A DNA stretch of 64,000 bases from Manis javanica. Its lineage: Eukaryota; Chordata; Mammalia; Pholidota; Manidae. The stretch covers positions 117,644,173 to 117,708,172 of the forward strand of contig NC_133156.1 of the NCBI RefSeq assembly GCF_040802235.1. The letters run 5' to 3'. The position numbers and the translations under genes are program-made. The notes beneath the pieces were generated by a model. That model did no database searches and was not told the origin of the DNA. It saw only the letters and a program-made list of their open reading frames with translations. Within the stretch, counting starts at the first letter, position 1. Each line of letters starts with the position of its first letter. Positions 58,306 through 64,000 of the stretch are shown one piece after another.

Positions 58306-60387
58306 GAATATATTTTATTTTTTTGAACATGAAAAAATCTATGGTGTCACTGATAATAGTAGAAAAATCTGTATGTAGTTTAGGAAATTAGAAAGTTATC
58401 TTGAAACTCAACCAGGGCCTATACTCTGAGATTTCTGCTTTATACTCTCAGGACAATCTTTCTCAGACACTCATTAGAAATTTTTTTTTCTGAATTCTGA
58501 TATAAGAGGCTTTAGTGCAGATTACTATGAGGATATCAGTAAATGTAATATCTTTTCCTATTTACAAAAATATTGGATTGGATGCTTGAAGAGAATAGAT
58601 GGAATATAAAAAGTTAAAAGATAATAGATAAAATAATATGTGGAATGTCAAGGAGTATAATGAGTAAATATTAAATTGAAAAACAAAAATCAAAATAATA
58701 CATACTGTGGAAGTTCATAGAGAAAGACATGTATATGGCAAGTGTCCTGGAAAATATCATGGAGGAGGATCCCGGATGAGCCAGAGGAAGTTTTAAAGAT
58801 ACAGAGTGGAGAAAGTATGTGTGTATTCTAGGTCTGGCTGACATGGAAGATACTTTTAGGAAAGCATTAAAATTAAAAATATGTAGGTACAATGTCCCTA
58901 GGTTAAGAAGGCCTGAATGTCAAGCTAAGGATTTTGGAAGATGAATTCTATTTTTCTTTTCTTTTCTTTTTTTCTAAATAAAGTACTAGCATTCATCCAT
59001 TCTCTCATTCTTTTTTCACTAAACACATACTGATCTTCTCTATTTAAAGGCATCCACTAGGTTGTTACCTGAAGACAATGAAAGGAAGGAGAAAAAGGTG
59101 ACTCCGAACTTGGATGGTTTAGGAAAATTAAGGGAGAATTGAATTTGATTTTAGACAAATTATTTATTTAGTTATTCACTACCTTTTCTGGAAAATACTT
59201 AAGACTGGCTGCACTGAACCGATATACCAATCCTGTGTTGTTTTTACAATGTGAAAGATCTTACAAATTTATCTCATTCTCGATTTTATCCATTTGCTCA
59301 GTTACTTTTGGAAAACCCAATTGGCACCAATTCTCAAGGCATTTTCAGAGGATTCCAGTAGTGGCTAAGGGCCAGTTTGGGATGGGAGAATTAAGAAGGC
59401 TCCAGCCAAAGTAAATTCGCCCAAAGCTTGGCCCCGGACCTCTTCTCCTCAAGAGCAGGTGGCCTTTTCATCTGCCTAAACTCCTTGAAGTTAACAGCAT
59501 TCCTGGCTTGGATCAGCTGTGTGGACTCCAAGAGTGAGGGGAGAAACAGGCCTCAGGTGCCAGTCAAGAGTGCCTTGTCAGAAGCGTTGATTTCCTGAAA
59601 CCTTTGACGGCTGTTTTGGTCCTGGAGATCCGTGGATACTACAGAGTCGAGGTTCCAACTCTTGATGGCATTGTAAGAGCTGTTATGAGGTTTTCAGTTA
59701 CATCTGCACCAGTGTCTGAGGGTAGGTTTCTCTCTTTCCTCCTCTTTTCTCCCCCATGATTTCGGTGTATGAATGATTGGTGTTTGTACTGTTACATTGC
59801 ATGTCAACCAACAACAGCCAGAATGCTTCTGAATCGGCATTTAATTTATTCACAACACAGTGTGCAGCCAGATGATGATGGCAAGTTAACGGGCTTTGCT
59901 TTACTGAAATAACTGTTTGCCTCCCAGGTTTGGAGTTTGGAGGTTTCTGCTAGTTTTGTGAGCCTTACCTAAGCACATAAAGGAAGAAGTTGTAGCTTTA
60001 TGCTGACATATTATCAGGTCCATTTGCAGAGAAAGACAGATGTTAGGGCCTCTACCTACTGCTCTGTTCTTTGAGCCATGTCAAGTTTTATCCACCTTCT
60101 ATTTTTTCACAATTAAATGCAACATCCCCTGGAGCTCACCCATGTGGCTTAGATGAAGAGGCTATTCAAGTTACATATTCCAGGGAGTTGCATCTTAATT
60201 CCAATATGCTCTTATCAAGCAGGGTCTGTAAGTGTACTGGCTCTGTCTTTCTGCCTCCCTCCCTCCCTGCAACTCTTTCCCTTCTTCTTTTTTAATCCAG
60301 CAGGATTTAGGATCCTGGAAATAATATGATGTGAAAACTAACACCTCCCAAAGAAAAAGAAATTGACAAGATGCTTGGCCCTAGCTC

Positions 60388-60390
<3 letters not shown>
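58306..60390. other. Intronic, mostly unassigned
   Basis: Includes a short (TTTTC)n tract at about 58951-58973. 59400-59730 is less AT-rich than its surroundings, with a donor-like GAGGGTAGGT near 59720, but no acceptor, open frame or homology supports an exon. Confidence 0.45.

Positions 60391-60393
<3 letters not shown>

Positions 60394-60453
<60 letters not shown>
60394..60453. repeat. (TA)n microsatellite, about 30 units
   Basis: An uninterrupted alternating AT tract of about 60 bases, preceded by GTG and followed by CATGCAATACATATAC. It can extrude as a hairpin and is likely highly variable. Confidence 0.97.
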
Positions 60454-60456
<3 letters not shown>

Positions 60457-63400
60457 GCAATACATATACAATTTTTATTTCTCTTTTTTCTCCACTCACT
60501 TCAAAATTATTGCTGAGTCTTTAACCCTGGCTAATGACCACATCTTCCCCAGTCTGCCTTTCTGGTAACTTATTAGTGCTCAGCAATGAGAAGAAAAGGG
60601 CAACAGCTCTATTAACACAACCAAACTGATTCATAATCAGACATGAACCAGGAACTGGGTAAGAGTTGTTACAACTGTTAAAGGTTAATAGAATCATTCT
60701 CCAGCCCGTTTTTCCAAACCAACCCCTTGTGGGGTTTTCTGACCTCCACCCCCAGACATACAGCCATCGCATAAGAACTTTTGGCAAAGGTGGCATGTAG
60801 GTAGAAGTTATTTATGAACAGTAATAGCTTTTTCAACTATTGAACAATTATTAGAGCACTGCTACATGTAGCCCCAGCTAGGTTCAAAATAAAGCAATTA
60901 TATAGTTAATTTAGCATTTATCTGGAGGACTGGGCTTCAAATTAAAAAGCTTGTTCAGTTGAAACCAGCATTTATTCATCCCATGGGGATTTTTACACAG
61001 ACTCTATTTGCCAGTATGAAACACCCATGTGAAGCTCTTTTTCAGAACTGACTAGTTGAGTGAGATCATAGTCCAATCAATTTCAGACTGAACAGCCAGC
61101 TGGAGAGAAGCCATACTTCCCATTACTGGTTCACTGCTTTGGTATGGATGTGACTGGCTAATCTATCCTAAGGCCAAGGAGACCTTGAAATAGTTTGCAT
61201 GGGGTAATTCACTCCTAGAAAGGAACTAACCAATGGCACTGTGCCTCCACTGCCCCCCAAACACTGTTCTCTGATTGTTGGGAATAATAGTTTCACCTTT
61301 CTCCCTCTCCCCCAAAATATATTTGTCTTACATTTTAGTTTTGGATACATTATTTCATTGATCTTTTCTTCAAAGAAGTCTCTGCTAGAGTTTCAGAGAT
61401 GTCTTTCCTCATTAAATTCAAGGCTTGCTTCCTAGTGAGACTCAGTGGCAGCATTGCCACATTCTCACAGATGGAGTCCTGAAGACTCTAATAACTCTGT
61501 ATGAGTTGAATGACTCAATTGTTGAAATTTTGGCATGCAATTGAGGTGTGGGATATTAGTTTTCTTTGACTCCAAGGATAAAAGGTGGCATAATAAGGAT
61601 GTGCCAATTAGGTTAATTCCTGCGTTGGGGGCCAGGATGATCTGACTTAATGTGCCCTTCCTTAACAAGAGAACCTGAACACTCAATATAAAGAATTTGG
61701 TACTTGAAAATAATCTGTCACCAGGAATTACTCCCCATGAGGCAATAAACCAGCCTTGCTGTGCATTCAGCTGGCAGGATCCTCAAAGTCACAAGTCAAA
61801 AATGACCTTACACCTGTTGACTGTACTTAGCATGTTTATGTAAAGAAACGGGTTTCTCTTCAGGGCCATGGACTTAGATTCTCATCGATGGAGAATTTTC
61901 TCTGGAGCTCTGTCCAGGGAGAGCATGTTATATATTTATAAATTGTTAACAGCAGTGTATGTGACAAAAGCTTACTGGATAAGCTTTCTCATCCTTTTCA
62001 CTTTAAGAATATGAGCCAGTTATTACTCCCCTCTCTAACTTTTTCTTTTTTAAACTATAATATCAAAAGTAATCTACTATTTTATTGTTGAAATACTAAT
62101 AGCAAATTTTTATATAGAGTTTACTACTATATGCTACCACAATCAAAAAGCCTACCAATATTAATTAAATAACTTTGGCACAACTTTACTGTAAGTGGTT
62201 GTTTGTGCCTGTTTGTTTTGATGAACAAATAGTTCAGGGGCTTCAGCCTATTACCTATTCAAAATTGAATTGGCCATTTAATTATTCATTTTATTAATAT
62301 CATTATCTGCAGCTATGAAACCACTGCTGAAAAATGTGTCCTGTTTTATTAATTCATACATTATTAACCTTCTAGCATGTATTGTAGCTTAATTGGTATT
62401 ACAGGACCTAGATCATTTGTTTAAGTAATGAGGAGAAAATAAGAAGAATTGGGCTTATATTTCAGCAAAGGGGATTTAGTTCAATTCTAGATAAATAGAT
62501 AAACAAAGGCTGTTTTTGGTGAAGCTGATCTTACTCTTTAGGAGGAAGATGCTTTCTGAAAAACACTGAAGAAGTCCCTCCTACCCCAACTAAAACTGTG
62601 ACTCCATCTGTTTCTGCTGGTACCTGAGATATATTGTTAGGATTTCTGCCCTTTGCCATCCGCAGAAAGAATGGTTACAGCATGGGACTCCTAAGAATGT
62701 AACTCCTAAGGAAGCTTGAGGAGTCCTGGGGACATGTGTGAGAAAAACTCAAAGGAGATACCTATGGGTAGACCAGGGGATACAATATTCAAAATATCGT
62801 ACAAATAACCACATTAATATTATGTGAATAATATGGTTGTCACCTCTGTTCATTTCTAATTAAGGCCAACAATTATAGAGTGGAATTTACTAAAGACACT
62901 GGCCTGGAGATGAGTAATAAAACCTGAGAAGAAAATATCTCTACACTAATTTTCCATTTAAAAGAATTCCTGTAAGAATTTAACTAGGAAAAATAAAGCA
63001 GGTTCCAATCTTTTACAAACAAAATAGCTCAGGAAATGTATTAAGACAAAAGACTTGAAAAAAAGGTCAGGGGCAGAACAGTATGCATAGATCCTCACCT
63101 CAGAGAAATTTGCTGTTTTTTAACACAATCACAAGCTGTCTTAGTATTTAAAACTAAGTCTGGTCTGTTTTTGTTTCACTCAGCCTGCCCTGATTGCTCA
63201 TCAAAAAAGGTAATCATTTTATTTTATCAACACATCCCAAGTTTCCTTAAAGGCTCAGTTCAGACTTCTTCCTTCAGAATGCTAACCTCAGCATTCTTGC
63301 AAAAAGTCAGCACAGTCTTCCCGCCCTCCGTGCTGTGACTCTCCTGACAATAAGAACAACAAACAGAAGCAATATATTCAATGCTTACTAAGTTCCAAGT

Positions 63401-63855
63401 GCTCTAATGACTGATTTTATCTACCTACCTGTCACCTAAACGAATGGGCAAATGTTAACGTGCGTCGATTCCCTGCATCTCCTCTTCCCCTCCTCCTCAC
63501 TACAAGGAGACGTCTTTCTCTGCTGTCTTCACGTTTGTGACTTATGCAGCTTGGAGTAAAGGGTGAAGGGAAGGTCCAAAATAAACTGAGCCACATAGAG
63601 AGAGAGGGGTGAGAGGAGGAGGGCCGAGAGAGACAGGTCAGGTTCGACTTTCGTGTTTGAATGAGCAAAGGGGATTTAGGGGCAGTTAATGGAGGGGGGA
63701 AAGGAGACCACGAAGCTTTCCCTTGCATGGTGAGAGGACTCCCCGTTGGCATTGTTTTGCCACTGCCACACACATTTTTAAGCTTGCTTAATTTAATTAT
63801 TTTTGGGTGTTGGAAAAGTGTTACTTCTTAGTGTGACTCTGCTCAGGCAAACCAT
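60454..63855. other. Intronic, repeat-poor sequence
   Basis: I recognise no interspersed repeat here with confidence, unlike most of the intron. 60880-61110 and 62130-62420 are dense in TAAT/ATTA and CAAT-type words and could be non-coding regulatory elements. The last part (63300-63780) is richer in GC and GA. No exon was supported. Confidence 0.5.
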
Positions 63856-63859
63856 AAAA

Positions 63860-64000
63860 CACCTCAATGCTATATATTTTACACATTCATTATCTCATTT
63901 AATCCTTACAGTATTGACTTTTATTCTCCTCTCACTTTATAAATGAGGAAACTGTGGCTTAGAAACATGGTAATTTGGGCAGGCTGGCAGTAGCCTTATC
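63860..64000 (-). mobile_element. MIR, antisense, cut by the window end
   Basis: TATTTTACACATTCATTATCTCATTTAATCCTTACAGTATTG and CTTTATAAATGAGGAAACTGTGGCTTAGAAACATGG match the antisense MIR well. Confidence 0.85.

Larger units (their letters stand above)
8518..64000 (+). other. PLCXD3: PLCXD3 intron 1, 5′ part (continues beyond the window)
   Basis: No stretch encoding the SHDSFS-type start of the PLC X domain was found on the + strand after 8518. The next exon must therefore lie beyond 64000. Intron 1 is more than 55 kb here, in keeping with my recollection of a gene of a few exons spread over a large locus. The contents are the repeats listed below plus unassigned sequence. Confidence 0.85.

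Noticed and set aside
59630-59740. Possible alternative exon with a donor-like GAGGGTAGGT
   Set aside because: No matching acceptor, conserved frame or homology could be shown from sequence alone.
8518-64000. Search for PLCXD3 exon 2, tRNA, rRNA, CRISPR arrays or bacterial operons
   Set aside because: No X-domain coding stretch and no regular spaced repeats were found. Nothing suggested tRNA or rRNA, and gene density and repeats exclude a prokaryote.

Overview
This window is mammalian nuclear DNA. It has the 5′ end of one vertebrate gene on the + strand, very long non-coding stretches, and interspersed repeats of the placental-mammal set (MIR, L2, L3/CR1, L1, MER-type DNA transposons, LTR fragments). 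I see no bacterial, viral, rRNA or tRNA gene and no CRISPR array. No primate Alu, rodent B1/B2, carnivore tRNA-Lys SINE or ruminant BovA SINE was noticed. The two youngest-looking L1 copies (12207-14208 and 44899-45526) share a 3′ end that I associate, from memory only, with pangolin L1. A laurasiatherian mammal, possibly Manis, is therefore my best guess, held loosely.

Layout. 1-8180 is the upstream intergenic region, with L1, L2 and LTR remnants. 8180-9440 is a CpG island containing the promoter and first coding exon of PLCXD3 (phosphatidylinositol-specific phospholipase C, X domain containing 3). The exon has an ATG at 8415 in a strong Kozak context, 34 codons plus one base, and a GTAAGC donor at 8518. 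Everything from 8518 to 64000 is the 5′ part of PLCXD3 intron 1. The catalytic exons are not in the window, so no other true coding sequence could be supported.

The intron is a record of repeat insertion and local rearrangement: an antisense L1 with intact 3′ end (12207-14208); a composite L1 locus with an inverted middle and a repeated 5′UTR (19430-24912); a twin-primed L1 with a clear target-site duplication (44899-45526); an L1 3′ fragment with an 11-bp duplication (30494-31203); a complete MER3-like hAT element with an 8-bp duplication (40593-40893); and a MIR split by an antisense LTR (41105-41805).

The most unusual structure is a mosaic at 27376-27658. Its left half is an inverted copy of 28261-28432 and its right half is a direct copy of 25974-26111, joined at a short overlap. 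The left half has lost nearly all the CpGs that its partner keeps. A second, unrelated direct micro-duplication of about 100 bp (14326-14430 and 15413-15510) lies just beyond the 5′ end of the antisense L1. I found no convincing new protein-coding or RNA system; the novelty here is structural.
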